Part shown: positions 24,955 through 33,492 of the stretch, piece by piece | How positions within the stretch are numbered: the stretch's first letter is position 1 | Layout: the number at the start of each line of letters is the position of its first letter | From: Streptomyces lichenis | GTDB taxonomy: Bacteria > Actinomycetota > Actinomycetes > Streptomycetales > Streptomycetaceae | Assembly (NCBI RefSeq): GCF_023218175.1 | Contig: NZ_JALPTH010000017.1 | Coordinates: forward strand, 62,001 to 126,000 | Length of the DNA: 64,000 nt | Direction: 5' to 3' | The notes under the pieces: generated by a model | What the model saw: the letters and a program-made list of their open reading frames with translations, nothing else | Told to the model about the DNA's origin: nothing | Database searches by the model: none | Position numbers and translations under genes: made by a program

Positions 24955-26205
24955 ATGGCGGCCGGACGGCGGTTGGGGCGGGGTTTCGGCTGGCTGTGGG
25001 CCGCGTACGCGGCGAGCACCTTCGGCACCTGGGTGGCCTTCGACGCCTTCGCGCTGGTCGCCATCCTGGTGCTGCACGCCGGTCCGGCCGAGGTGTCGCT
25101 GCTGGCGGCCGCCGGTCCGGCCGTCGGGGCGCTGGCCGCGGTGCCGTTCGGCCCCTGGGTGGAGTTCCGCCGCAAGCGGCCGGTGATGGTCGCGATGGAC
25201 CTGCTCCGGTGCGCCGCGCTGCTCAGCGTCCCCGCCGCCTACGCGCTGGACCGGCTCGGCCTGGTCCAGCTGCTGGTCGTGGCGGTGGTGGTCGGCGCCG
25301 CCGACATCGCCTTCACCGCGGCCGCCGGGGCCTGCCTCAAGGCGCTGGTACGCCCGGACGACCTGGTCGTCGCCAGCGGCCGCCTGGAGTCCACCACCTG
25401 GACCGCCACCCTCCTCGGTCCCCCTCTCGGCGGGGCGCTGACCGGGCTGCTCGGCCCGGTGGCGGTGGTACTGGCGAACGCGGCCGGCTATCTGCTCTCG
25501 GCCCTCGGCGTCCGCACCATCGGCGGCGCCGAACCCCGTCCGGCACGGCCGGTGCGCCCGCCGGGAAGCGCGGTGGTCCGGCGTAGCGCCGAGGTGTCGG
25601 CCGGCTGGCGGTACATCCTGGCCGATCCGGTGCTGCGTCCGCTGTTCGTCCACACGGTGCTGGTGAACGCCCTGATCCTGGCCGTCTCCCCGGTGCTGGC
25701 CGTGCTGATGCTCGGCGAGCTGGGCTTCGCGCCCTGGCAGTACGGGCTGGCCTTCGCCCTGCCCTGCGCGGGCGGGCTGATCGGCTCCCGGCTGGCCGGC
25801 CGGCTGGTCGACCGGTTCGGCGCGCGGCGGGTCCTGCGCACCGCCGGCACCCTGCGGGTGTGCTGGCCGCTCGCTCTGGCCTTCACCGGCCCGGGCACCG
25901 GCGGGCTGGTCCTGGTCCTGCTGGTCCAGTCCGGCATGCTGCTGTGCATCGGCGTCTTCAACCCGGTGTACGCGGCCCTCCGGCTGCGGCGGGTCCCGGC
26001 CGACCGCACCGCCCGCACCCTGGCCGCCTGGTCGGTCACCGGCAAGGCCGCCGTCGCCGCACTGACCGCGCTCTGGGGCCTGCTGGCCGGCCTGACCGGC
26101 CCCCGCCCGGCGATCGCGGCCGCCGGTCTGCTCCTCCTCGCCACCCCGCTGCTGCTGCCCACGGCCACCGCCCCGGACGACCACCCCGAACCGGCCCGTT
26201 CCTGA
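24955..26205 (+). CDS. MFS transporter (exporter type)
   Basis: The 416-residue protein has about 12 hydrophobic helices with the MFS inter-helix motif reduced to FGPWVEFRRKRPVMVAMDLLR and, in the second half, GSRLAGRLVDRFGARRVLR. The Glu at the usual Asp position and the layout resemble the MFS_3/enterobactin-exporter type. The substrate is unknown. The start ATG at 24955 is preceded by GGGAGGGGG. It ends 23 bp before the convergent xylB gene. Confidence 0.85.
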   Translation: MAAGRRLGRGFGWLWAAYAASTFGTWVAFDAFALVAILVLHAGPAEVSLLAAAGPAVGALAAVPFGPWVEFRRKRPVMVAMDLLRCAALLSVPAAYALDRLGLVQLLVVAVVVGAADIAFTAAAGACLKALVRPDDLVVASGRLESTTWTATLLGPPLGGALTGLLGPVAVVLANAAGYLLSALGVRTIGGAEPRPARPVRPPGSAVVRRSAEVSAGWRYILADPVLRPLFVHTVLVNALILAVSPVLAVLMLGELGFAPWQYGLAFALPCAGGLIGSRLAGRLVDRFGARRVLRTAGTLRVCWPLALAFTGPGTGGLVLVLLVQSGMLLCIGVFNPVYAALRLRRVPADRTARTLAAWSVTGKAAVAALTALWGLLAGLTGPRPAIAAAGLLLLATPLLLPTATAPDDHPEPARS

Positions 26206-26228
26206 GCCCGCGCCCGCGTGAGGGGCGC

Positions 26229-27713
26229 TCACCCCCCGCCGAGCAAACCCGCGTATCCCGCCAGCACCGCCTCGATCCGCTGCCACGCCTCCTCGTCCCG
26301 CGGTACGGGGTCCAGGGCGCGGCCCTCGCCGAAGCCCCAGTCCGCGGCCAGCGCGACCGGGTCGCCCCCGCCCGCCGCGCCCGCGGCCAGCGCGGCGGCG
26401 CCCAGCGCGACCAGCTCGGTGCCGCGCGGCAGCACCACCGGGCGCCCGGACAGCCGCCGTACCGTCTCCACCCACATCCGGCCGCGCGCCCCGCCCCCGG
26501 TCAGCCGCAGCGGGACACCGCCGGCCACACCGCCCGGCAGCGCCTCCAGCGCGCGCAGCACCGTGAACACCGCCCCCTCGTAGGCCGCGCCCAGCAGCTG
26601 CCGGCCGCTGGTGGCGTGCCGCAGCCCGGTCAGCAGCCCCGAGGCGCCCGGCAGGTCCGGGGTGCGCTCCCCGTCCAGATACGGCAGCAGCACCGCCTCC
26701 CCGCCCGGCTCGGCGTCCTCCCGCTCCAGCCCCAGCAGCCCCGCCACCCGGTCCACCGCGAGCGTGCAGTTCAGCGTGCAGCCCAGCGGCAGGTACACCC
26801 CCGCACCGTCCGCGGCGGCGAACCCGGCGAGCGCGGCCACCGCCGGGCGCTCCCGGGTGGCCGCGAACACCGTGCCGGAGGTGCCCAGCGAGACCACCGG
26901 ATGGTCCAGCAGCCCCGCCCCACCGAGGCCCAGACCCACCGCCGCCGCCATGTTGTCCCCGGTCCCGGCGGCCACCGCGATTCCCTCCGGCAGCCCCAAC
27001 TCCTCGGCCGCGGCGGCACTCAGCCCGCCCACCCGGCTGCCGCCGGACGGCGCGAGCTCCGGCAGCAGGGCCCGCTCCAGCCCGATCAGCTCCAGCAGCT
27101 CCGGGTCGTAGGCGTGGGTGGCGGTGCTGTACCAGAGGGTGCCCGAGGCGTCCCCGGGGTCGGTGGCGGGGACACCGCACAGCCGCTCGGTGAGATGGTC
27201 GTGCGGCAGCCGCACCCCGGCCACCGCCGCCGCGGTCCGCGGCTCGTGCTCCACCAGCCAGCGCCACTTGGCCGCCGTCATCGAGGCCACCGGCACCGAC
27301 CCGGTCCGCGCCAGCCACCCCTCCACCCCCAACTCCCCGGTGAGCGCGGCGGCCTGCGGCGCTGCCCGGGTGTCGTTCCACAGCAGCGCCGGCCGCAGCG
27401 GACGCCCGGCCGCGTCCTGCACCACCAGCCCGTGCTGCTGCCCGGCGACCGCGATCCCGGTGATCCGGTGCGTACCGCCCGATCCCGGCCCACCCGCCGC
27501 CCGCACCTCCGCCAGCGCCGCCCCGACGGCGTCCACCAGCGCCCGCCACCACTGCCCCGGATCACTCTCCCGGGCCCCCGCCGCCCCGGTGACGGTGTGC
27601 GGGGCACGGCCGGCGGCCAGCACCCGGCCCGTTCCCGCCTCCACCACGACGGCCTTGGTGGACTGCGTGGAGCTGTCCACCCCGATCACGGCCGCGGACG
27701 ACGACGGCGCCAT
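26229..27713 (-). CDS. xylB: Xylulokinase
   Basis: The 494-residue FGGY-family kinase begins VIGVDSSTQSTKAVVVEAG. It carries GQQHGLVVQDAAG, LLWNDTRAA, KWRWLVEHEP, LPHDHLTERL and GTGDNMAAAVGLG, all expected for xylulokinase. It phosphorylates D-xylulose. The ATG at 27713 is taken as start; a GTG nine bases upstream is nearer to a GGGAAG site and is possible. It is divergent from xylA, with a candidate operator between the two genes. Confidence 0.92.
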   Translation of the reverse strand: MAPSSSAAVIGVDSSTQSTKAVVVEAGTGRVLAAGRAPHTVTGAAGARESDPGQWWRALVDAVGAALAEVRAAGGPGSGGTHRITGIAVAGQQHGLVVQDAAGRPLRPALLWNDTRAAPQAAALTGELGVEGWLARTGSVPVASMTAAKWRWLVEHEPRTAAAVAGVRLPHDHLTERLCGVPATDPGDASGTLWYSTATHAYDPELLELIGLERALLPELAPSGGSRVGGLSAAAAEELGLPEGIAVAAGTGDNMAAAVGLGLGGAGLLDHPVVSLGTSGTVFAATRERPAVAALAGFAAADGAGVYLPLGCTLNCTLAVDRVAGLLGLEREDAEPGGEAVLLPYLDGERTPDLPGASGLLTGLRHATSGRQLLGAAYEGAVFTVLRALEALPGGVAGGVPLRLTGGGARGRMWVETVRRLSGRPVVLPRGTELVALGAAALAAGAAGGGDPVALAADWGFGEGRALDPVPRDEEAWQRIEAVLAGYAGLLGGG

Positions 27714-27779
27714 CCCGCTCACCCCGCTTCCCTCTCCGCTCTCCGCGCTCCGGCCTCTTGGCGGTGCGCCGCCCGTAGC

Positions 27780-27806
27780 GTATTAGTAATGCCAGAAAAC
27801 AAATAC
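27780..27806. promoter_or_regulatory. Candidate ROK/XylR operator between xylB and xylA
   Basis: A 27-bp AT-rich element runs from GTATTAG to CAAATAC, with 5-bp arms GTATT/AATAC and one mismatch in the extended arms. AT-rich spaced palindromes of this type are bound by ROK-family sugar repressors. It sits in the divergent xylB-xylA promoter region, the expected place for XylR control. Confidence 0.4.
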
Positions 27807-27867
27807 CCCCCACACGCCCGGTTCCGCGCCGGAGTCACCATCCCCAGTCCCGAGGAGAGCACCCGCC

Positions 27868-29037
27868 ATGCCGGACCGCCACACCCCCACCCCCCAGGAC
27901 CGCTTCACCTTCGGCCTGTGGACCGTCGGCTGGCAGGGCGCCGACCCCTTCGGCACCGCCACCCGCCCCGCCCTGGACCCGGTGGAGTCCGTCGAACGGC
28001 TCGCCGCGCTCGGCGCGTACGGGGTCACCTTCCACGACGACGACCTCATCCCCTTCGGCGCCTCCGAGGCCGAACGCGAGGCCGTCGTCAAGCGGTTCCG
28101 CGACGCCCTGGACCGCACCGGGCTGAGGGTGCCGATGGCCACCACCAACCTCTTCACCCACCCGGTCTTCAAGGACGGCGGCTTCACCGCCAACGACCGC
28201 GACGTCCGGCGGTACGCGCTGCGCAAGACGATCCGCAACATCGACCTCGCCGTGGAGCTCGGCGCCGGGATCTACGTCGCCTGGGGCGGCCGCGAGGGCG
28301 CCGAGTCCGGCGCCGCCAAGGACGTCCGCACCGCGCTCGACCGGATGAAGGAGGCCTTCGACCTGCTCGGCCAGTACGTCTTGGAGCAGGGCTACGAGCT
28401 GCGCTTCGCCATCGAGCCCAAGCCCAACGAGCCGCGCGGCGACATCCTGCTGCCCACCATCGGCCACGCCCTCGCCTTCATCGAGCGGCTGGAACGCCCC
28501 GAACTCGTCGGCGTCAACCCGGAGACCGGCCACGAGCAGATGGCCGGACTCAACTTCCCGCACGGCATCGCCCAGGCCCTGTGGGCGGGCAAGCTGTTCC
28601 ACCTCGACCTCAACGGCCAGTCCGGCATCAAGTACGACCAGGACCTCCGCTTCGGCGCCGGCGATCTGCGCCAGGCGTTCTGGCTGGTGGACCTGCTGGA
28701 GACGGCCGGCTACCAGGGGCCGCGCCACTTCGACTTCAAGCCGGTGCGCACCGACGGCTTCGACGGCGTGTGGGAGTCGGCCCGCAACTGCATGCGCAAC
28801 TACCTGATCCTCAAGGAGCGCGCCGCCGCGTTCCGCGCCGACCCCGAGGTGCGCGAGGCCCTGCGCACCTCCCGCCTGGACGAGCTGGCCCGCCCCACCG
28901 CCGAGGACGGTCTCGCCGCCCTGCTCGCCGACCGCTCCTCCTACGAGGACTTCGACGCGACCGCCGCCGCCGGCCGCTCCATGGCCTTCGAGCGCCTGGA
29001 CCAGCTCGCCCTGGACCACCTCCTCGGCGTCCGCTGA
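27868..29037 (+). CDS. xylA: Xylose isomerase
   Basis: The 389-residue protein is the actinobacterial short type of xylose isomerase. It contains YGVTFHDDDLIPFG (catalytic His), IYVAWGGREGAESG, the metal ligands in FAIEPKPNEPRGDI, NPETGHEQMAGLNFPHG and HFDFKPVRTDG. It converts D-xylose to D-xylulose for XylB. A GAGGAGA ribosome site precedes the ATG. It is divergent from xylB and probably regulated by the ROK protein encoded two genes downstream. Confidence 0.96.
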   Translation: MPDRHTPTPQDRFTFGLWTVGWQGADPFGTATRPALDPVESVERLAALGAYGVTFHDDDLIPFGASEAEREAVVKRFRDALDRTGLRVPMATTNLFTHPVFKDGGFTANDRDVRRYALRKTIRNIDLAVELGAGIYVAWGGREGAESGAAKDVRTALDRMKEAFDLLGQYVLEQGYELRFAIEPKPNEPRGDILLPTIGHALAFIERLERPELVGVNPETGHEQMAGLNFPHGIAQALWAGKLFHLDLNGQSGIKYDQDLRFGAGDLRQAFWLVDLLETAGYQGPRHFDFKPVRTDGFDGVWESARNCMRNYLILKERAAAFRADPEVREALRTSRLDELARPTAEDGLAALLADRSSYEDFDATAAAGRSMAFERLDQLALDHLLGVR

Positions 29038-29114
29038 CGCCCTGCGGAACCATGGCGGCGCCGTCCCCGCGGGCGCCCTACCGTGCCACCCCGGCCCCGC
29101 ACTACCGTGCCGGT

Positions 29115-29789
29115 GTGGATCTCTTCTCCGGTGTGGACCTCTTCGTACGCTCCTGGGCGGCGCTGCGCGCGGCGGTCGCCGAGCTTCCGGACCAGGACTT
29201 CGCGCGGCCGTCCGGCTGCGCGGGCTGGCTGGTGCGGGACCTGGTGTGCCACCTGGTCATCGACGCCCAGGACGTGCTGATCACCCTGGCCACCCCCGAC
29301 GACGGGGAGGCCACCGTCGACGCGGTGACCTACTGGAACCTCCAGGACGCCCCGCCCACCGGGGACGACCCGCTGGACGCGCTGACCGTCCGGCTGGCCG
29401 CCGCCTACCAGGACCCGGGACTGCTGCGGTTCCACCTGGACGACATCGGCTCCGCCGCGGGCCGCGCCGCCGTGCTCGCCGACCCGGCCGCCCGGGTGAG
29501 CACCCAGGACCAGGTCCTGACCGCGGCCGACTACCTCACCGCGTACGTCCTGGAGTGGACGCTGCACCATCTCGACCTGGCCGCCCACCTCCCGGCCGTA
29601 CCGCCACCCCCGGCCGAGGGCCTGGCCCGGGCCCGGTCGCTCCTGGAGGAGATCGCGGGCGCCCCCTTCCCCGCCGCCCTCACCGACACCGACGCCCTGC
29701 TGCTGGGCACCGGCCGCCGGTCACCCACCGAGGCCCAGCGAACCGAACTGGGCTCCCTGACCGACCGGTTGCCCCTCCACCTCGGCTGA
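29115..29789 (+). CDS. Mycothiol-dependent maleylpyruvate-isomerase-like protein
   Basis: The 224-residue protein fits the DinB-like mycothiol-dependent isomerase family. Its N-terminal region has SWAALRAAVAELPDQDFARP, CAGWLVRDLVCHLVIDAQDVL (metal-binding His), and later YVLEWTLHHLDLAAHLP, which gives the remaining His ligands. A GTG at 29115 is chosen; a repeat of almost the same sequence creates a second GTG 18 nt later, and an ATG at 29052 would lengthen it. Family members use mycothiol, bacillithiol or similar thiols; the reaction is not assigned here. Confidence 0.78.
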   Translation: MDLFSGVDLFVRSWAALRAAVAELPDQDFARPSGCAGWLVRDLVCHLVIDAQDVLITLATPDDGEATVDAVTYWNLQDAPPTGDDPLDALTVRLAAAYQDPGLLRFHLDDIGSAAGRAAVLADPAARVSTQDQVLTAADYLTAYVLEWTLHHLDLAAHLPAVPPPPAEGLARARSLLEEIAGAPFPAALTDTDALLLGTGRRSPTEAQRTELGSLTDRLPLHLG

Positions 29790-29801
29790 CGCCCGGCCCC
29801 C

Positions 29802-31046
29802 TCAGCCAAGAGGCGGCGCGGCATGACCGGCCGGGTCGGCCAGCACCCCGCGGACCACCACCGCCGCCGCACCCCGGGCCGCGTCCCCCGACGAGGACGA
29901 GGCCCGCAGCCGGCCGCTGCCCGCCGCCCACAGCCCGGACACCACCCGCTCGGCCAACTCCCGTTCCGCCGCCGGGCCCAGCCACTCCATCAGCGGCCGG
30001 AACACGCCGCCCAGCACCACCGCGTCCGGGTCCAGCAGGTTCACCGCACCCGACACCGCCAGCCCCAGCATCCGCCCGGCCCGCTCCAGCGCCTCCACCG
30101 CCCGGGGCTCGCCCCGCCGGGCCCGCGCCGCCAGCTCCGCCACACCCGCCGCCCCCGCCGACTCCTCGATGCCCGCGCCCCGCAGCAGCGCCGCCTGCCC
30201 CGCGTACCGCTCCAGGCAGCCCCGCGACCCGCACCGGCAGCGCGGCCCGTCGGCGTCCACCACCAGATGCCCGATCTCCCCGGCGAACCCGTGCGCCCCG
30301 CGCAGCAGCGACCCGTCCACCACCAGCGCCCCGCCCACCCCGATCTCCCCGGTCAGATACACGAAACTGCGCGCCCCGGAGGCTCTACCCGCCTCCCCGA
30401 ACCACAGCTCCGCCAGCGCCGCCGCGTTGGCCTCGTTGTCCACCCCGACCGCGAGCACCCCGAGCCCCGCCGCGAACAACTCCTCCGCGCCCACCCGGTC
30501 CCACCCCAGATTGGGCGCCTGCCGGACCGAGCCGCCCGACACCAGCCCGGGCAGCGCCAGCCGCGCCCCGACCGCCCGGAGCCCCCGCCCCGCCGCCTCT
30601 TCCAGCGCCCGCCTGGCCATCCGCGCGGCCCGCGCCAGCACCTCCTTGGGCGGAACGCCCCGGTTGTCCCGGTGCTCGGTCAGCCGCACCCGGTCCGTCC
30701 CGGCCAAATCCACCACACACACCGACACATAGTCGACGTTGACCTCCACCCCGAGCCCCGCCGGACCGGTGTCCGCCACCCGCAGCGCGGTCCCCGGCCG
30801 CCCGGCCTGCCCGCTGAAGGTCTTGCCCCGCTCGCTCAGGAAGCCGCCCGCGAGCAGCTGCTCCACCAGCGAGGACACCGCCGCCCTGGTCAGCCCCACC
30901 CGCGCCGCCACCGCCGCCCGGGTCGCCTCGCCCTCCTCGTACACCGCGCGCAGCACCAGGCTCAGATTGTGCCGCCGCACGGTGTCCTTCCCGGCCTTGG
31001 CGTCCCTGCCGTCCCCGCCCCGGGACGGCTCACACGTGCTGTTCAT
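29802..31046 (-). CDS. ROK-family transcriptional regulator, probably XylR
   Basis: The 414-residue protein joins an N-terminal winged helix (RRHNLSLVLRAVYEEGEATR, then AAVSSLVEQLLAGGFLSE) to a ROK sugar-kinase-like domain. The domain has the zinc-type signature GPRCRCGSRGCLERYAG, preceded by HGFAGEIGHLVVDADG. The ATG at 31046 fits the start of homology. Because xylA, xylB and an AT-rich palindrome lie close by, it is the likely xylose repressor; ROK repressors are released by their sugar. A tRNA-Leu gene lies just upstream. Confidence 0.82.
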   Translation of the reverse strand: MNSTCEPSRGGDGRDAKAGKDTVRRHNLSLVLRAVYEEGEATRAAVAARVGLTRAAVSSLVEQLLAGGFLSERGKTFSGQAGRPGTALRVADTGPAGLGVEVNVDYVSVCVVDLAGTDRVRLTEHRDNRGVPPKEVLARAARMARRALEEAAGRGLRAVGARLALPGLVSGGSVRQAPNLGWDRVGAEELFAAGLGVLAVGVDNEANAAALAELWFGEAGRASGARSFVYLTGEIGVGGALVVDGSLLRGAHGFAGEIGHLVVDADGPRCRCGSRGCLERYAGQAALLRGAGIEESAGAAGVAELAARARRGEPRAVEALERAGRMLGLAVSGAVNLLDPDAVVLGGVFRPLMEWLGPAAERELAERVVSGLWAAGSGRLRASSSSGDAARGAAAVVVRGVLADPAGHAAPPLG

Positions 31047-31181
31047 CGTGCGCCCGAGCCTATGCGAGCCCCCGGTGCGGTGGGCCTGGCGGTGGGGAAA
31101 CACGACAAAGCGCGGGCCCGGCCGTGAAGCCGTACCCGCGCGATGGGCTGTGCGCCCGTGCGTTTCCGCATATGTGCTGAG

Positions 31182-31266
31182 TGTCCGAGGGGGGACTTGA
31201 ACCCCCACGCCCGATAAAGGGCACTAGCACCTCAAGCTAGCGCGTCTGCCATTCCGCCACCCGGAC
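31182..31266 (-). tRNA. tRNA-Leu (anticodon GAG)
   Basis: The 85-nt gene folds as a class II tRNA. The acceptor stem is GTCCGGG with CTCGGAC and discriminator A. The anticodon arm is CTAGC-TTGAGGT-GCTAG (anticodon GAG), followed by a long variable arm and the T arm with GGTTCAAGTCC. It decodes CTC/CTT. A weak GCGCGGG/CCCGCGC hairpin at 31110-31141 may end its transcript. Confidence 0.95.
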
Positions 31267-31458
31267 CAGGTGTCTGTCTCGCGGCCTGGGGCCGTTCCGA
31301 CGTGGAAAACCATAGCAAACATTCGGGGCGCCCGATCACCCGCCCGAGCGGCGTCCGCCGGTGCCCGGCCGGGCCCGGAACCGCCTTGGGCGTACGGCGG
31401 GGGAGCGGGGAGGATGGGGGCAGGAACCGTCAGCCACAGCCAGCCGGGAGGAAGAAGC

Positions 31459-32790
31459 GTGAGCGAGTCGAGCCAGGCGCGGACCACCGCCGTCACGGGC
31501 GAGGACGAGGTCGTCGACCTCTGCCGCGACCTCATCCGGATCGACACCAGCAACTACGGCGACCACTCCGGCCCGGGGGAGCGGGCGGCCGCCGAGTACG
31601 TCGCGGAGAAGCTGGCCGAGGTCGGACTCGAACCGAGGATCATCGAGTCCCACAAGGGCCGCGCCTCCACGGTCGCCCGGATCGCCGGCGAGGACCCGTC
31701 GCGGCCGGCGCTGCTGATCCACGGGCACACCGACGTCGTCCCGGCCAACGCCGAGGACTGGACGCACCACCCGTTCTCCGGGGAGATCGCGGACGGCTGC
31801 GTCTGGGGGCGCGGCGCGGTCGACATGAAGGACATGGACGCGATGACCCTGGCGGTCGTCCGCGACCGGCTGCGCAGCGGCCGCAAGCCGCCGCGCGACG
31901 TGGTGCTGGCCTTCCTCGCCGACGAGGAGGCCGGCGGCACCTACGGGGCCCGCTACCTGGTCGACAAGCACCCCGACCTCTTCGAGGGGGTCAGCGAGGC
32001 CATCGGCGAGGTCGGCGGCTTCTCCTTCACCGTCAACGAGAACCTGCGGCTGTACCTGGTGGAGACCGCCCAGAAGGGCATGCACTGGATGCGGCTGACC
32101 GTGGACGGCACCGCCGGGCACGGTTCGATGACCAACAACGACAACGCCATCACCGAGCTGTGCGAGGCGGTCGGCCGGCTGGGCCGGCACACCTGGCCGG
32201 TCCGGGTCACCAAGACCGTACGGTCGTTCCTGGACGAGCTGTCCGACGCGCTGGGCACCCCGCTGGACCCGGACGACATGGAGGCGACCCTCGCCAAGCT
32301 CGGCGGCATCGCCAAGATGATCGGCGCCACCCTGCGCAACTCGGCCGCCCCCACCATGCTGGGCGCCGGCTACAAGGTGAACGTCATCCCCGGCCAGGCC
32401 ACCGCGCATGTGGACGGCCGCTTCCTGCCCGGTCACGAGGAGGAGTTCCTCGCCGACCTCGACCGGATCCTCGGCCCCCGGGTCCGCCGCGAGGACGTGC
32501 ACGCCGACAAGGCCCTGGAGACCACCTTCGACGGCGACCTGGTGGACGCCATGCAGTCCGCGCTGCGCGCCGAGGACCCGATCGCCCGCGCCGTGCCGTA
32601 CATGCTCTCCGGCGGCACGGACGCCAAGTCCTTCGACGACCTCGGCATCCGCTGCTTCGGCTTCGCGCCGCTGAAGCTCCCCCCGGAGCTGGACTTCGCC
32701 GGGATGTTCCACGGCGTGGACGAGCGCGTCCCGGTGGACGGCCTGAAGTTCGGGGTACGGGTGCTGGACCGCTTCCTCGACGCCAGCTGA
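31459..32790 (+). CDS. M20/M25/M40 family metallopeptidase
   Basis: From the GTG at 31459 (AGGAAGAA upstream) the protein is 443 residues. It has the zinc-binding motifs LLIHGHTDVVPANAEDW, WGRGAVDMKDMDAMTL and LADEEAGGTYGARYL. A dimerisation domain carries DGTAGHGSMTNNDNAI and the late SGGTDAKSFDDLGI with MFHGVDERVPVDGL. It should hydrolyse a dipeptide, N-acyl amino acid or similar substrate in the cytoplasm. It stands alone, ending at one of the strongest hairpins in the window. Confidence 0.92.
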   Translation: MSESSQARTTAVTGEDEVVDLCRDLIRIDTSNYGDHSGPGERAAAEYVAEKLAEVGLEPRIIESHKGRASTVARIAGEDPSRPALLIHGHTDVVPANAEDWTHHPFSGEIADGCVWGRGAVDMKDMDAMTLAVVRDRLRSGRKPPRDVVLAFLADEEAGGTYGARYLVDKHPDLFEGVSEAIGEVGGFSFTVNENLRLYLVETAQKGMHWMRLTVDGTAGHGSMTNNDNAITELCEAVGRLGRHTWPVRVTKTVRSFLDELSDALGTPLDPDDMEATLAKLGGIAKMIGATLRNSAAPTMLGAGYKVNVIPGQATAHVDGRFLPGHEEEFLADLDRILGPRVRREDVHADKALETTFDGDLVDAMQSALRAEDPIARAVPYMLSGGTDAKSFDDLGIRCFGFAPLKLPPELDFAGMFHGVDERVPVDGLKFGVRVLDRFLDAS

Positions 32791-32818
32791 CCCCCGCCCG
32801 GCCCGGGTGGCCGGTCCC

Positions 32819-32870
32819 GCCGCGCGCCGCCGCGACACCGCCGACCTGCGGTGTCGCGGCGGCGCGCGGC
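32819..32870 (+). terminator. 22-bp perfect hairpin after the M20 peptidase gene
   Basis: Left arm 32819-32840 pairs with right arm 32849-32870 without mismatch (22 bp, nearly all GC) around the loop CCGACCTG. It starts 29 bp after the stop. The remaining DNA to chpH (32871-33082) holds promoter-like sequence but no gene. Confidence 0.85.
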
Positions 32871-33007
32871 CTTGCGCACGGGTCGCACACCGGTCGCACC
32901 CGGCCGTGCCCACGGCATCGCGCGCGGCATTAGTCGGCTGAAACGACACTCCAATAATCGCCTGCGTGTGCCCCTCCGACCGGAAAGGGTGAACGGCACC
33001 ACCGGCG

Positions 33008-33035
33008 CGTAGCCCTCTTCCCTCCCTGTCGTTAC
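33008..33035 (+). promoter_or_regulatory. Candidate BldN-type promoter of chpH with overlapping palindrome
   Basis: CGTAGC at 33008-33013 and CGTTAC at 33030-33035 are 16 bp apart, similar to the CGTAAC / CGTT elements that I recall for the developmental sigma factor BldN, which transcribes chaplin genes. CCTGTCGTTACAGG, a 5-4-5 palindrome at 33025-33038, overlaps the downstream element. The assignment is by resemblance only. Confidence 0.3.
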
Positions 33036-33082
33036 AGGTGTGCGGTCCGCGGCTGGGACCGCATTGCCAACTAGGAGGAATG

Positions 33083-33316
33083 ATGATCAAGAAGATCGCC
33101 GCCGTCGCGGCTGCCGCGGGTGGCCTGATGCTGGCGGGCGCGGGTATGGCCGTCGCCGACGCGGGCGCGCAGGGCGCCGCTGTGGGCTCCCCGGGCGTCC
33201 TCTCGGGCAACCTCGTCCAGGTGCCGATCAACGTCCCGATCAACGCCTGCGGCAACACGGTGAACGTCATCGGCCTGCTGAACCCGGCCTTCGGCAACAC
33301 CTGCATCAACAAGTGA
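33083..33316 (+). CDS. chpH: Short chaplin, ChpH-like
   Basis: The 77-residue secreted protein starts MIKKIAAVAAAAGGLMLAGA, a signal peptide ending at AVADA. One chaplin domain follows: GSPGVLSGNLVQVPINVPIN, ACGNTVNVIGLLNPAFGNTC and INK. The two Cys of the chaplin domain are present, as in ChpH rather than ChpE. Short chaplins assemble into amyloid-like fibrils on aerial hyphae and spores and lower surface tension. AGGAGG lies 4 nt before the ATG at 33083; the ATG three bases earlier is too close. The long chaplin gene follows after a terminator, the same order as chpH and chpC in S. coelicolor. Confidence 0.95.
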   Translation: MIKKIAAVAAAAGGLMLAGAGMAVADAGAQGAAVGSPGVLSGNLVQVPINVPINACGNTVNVIGLLNPAFGNTCINK

Positions 33317-33360
33317 CGTTGAGCCCTCTCCCCTAGCGGTCCGCTAGTGGTCCACGTCCG

Positions 33361-33399
33361 GCCGGCCCCGGAGCGCGCGCCATGCGCTCCGGGGCCGGC
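33361..33399 (+). terminator. Terminator after chpH
   Basis: GCCGGCCCCGGAGCGC pairs perfectly over 16 bp with GCGCTCCGGGGCCGGC around a 7-nt loop, between chpH and the long chaplin gene. Confidence 0.85.
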
Positions 33400-33492
33400 G
33401 GGCATTGCGGGCCCGTGCTTGCCGGACCGCACCATGCCCGCGGGCGAGGTGCCCGGGGTACTCAAGGAAGCCTGGAAGGCAGGAAACCAGCA

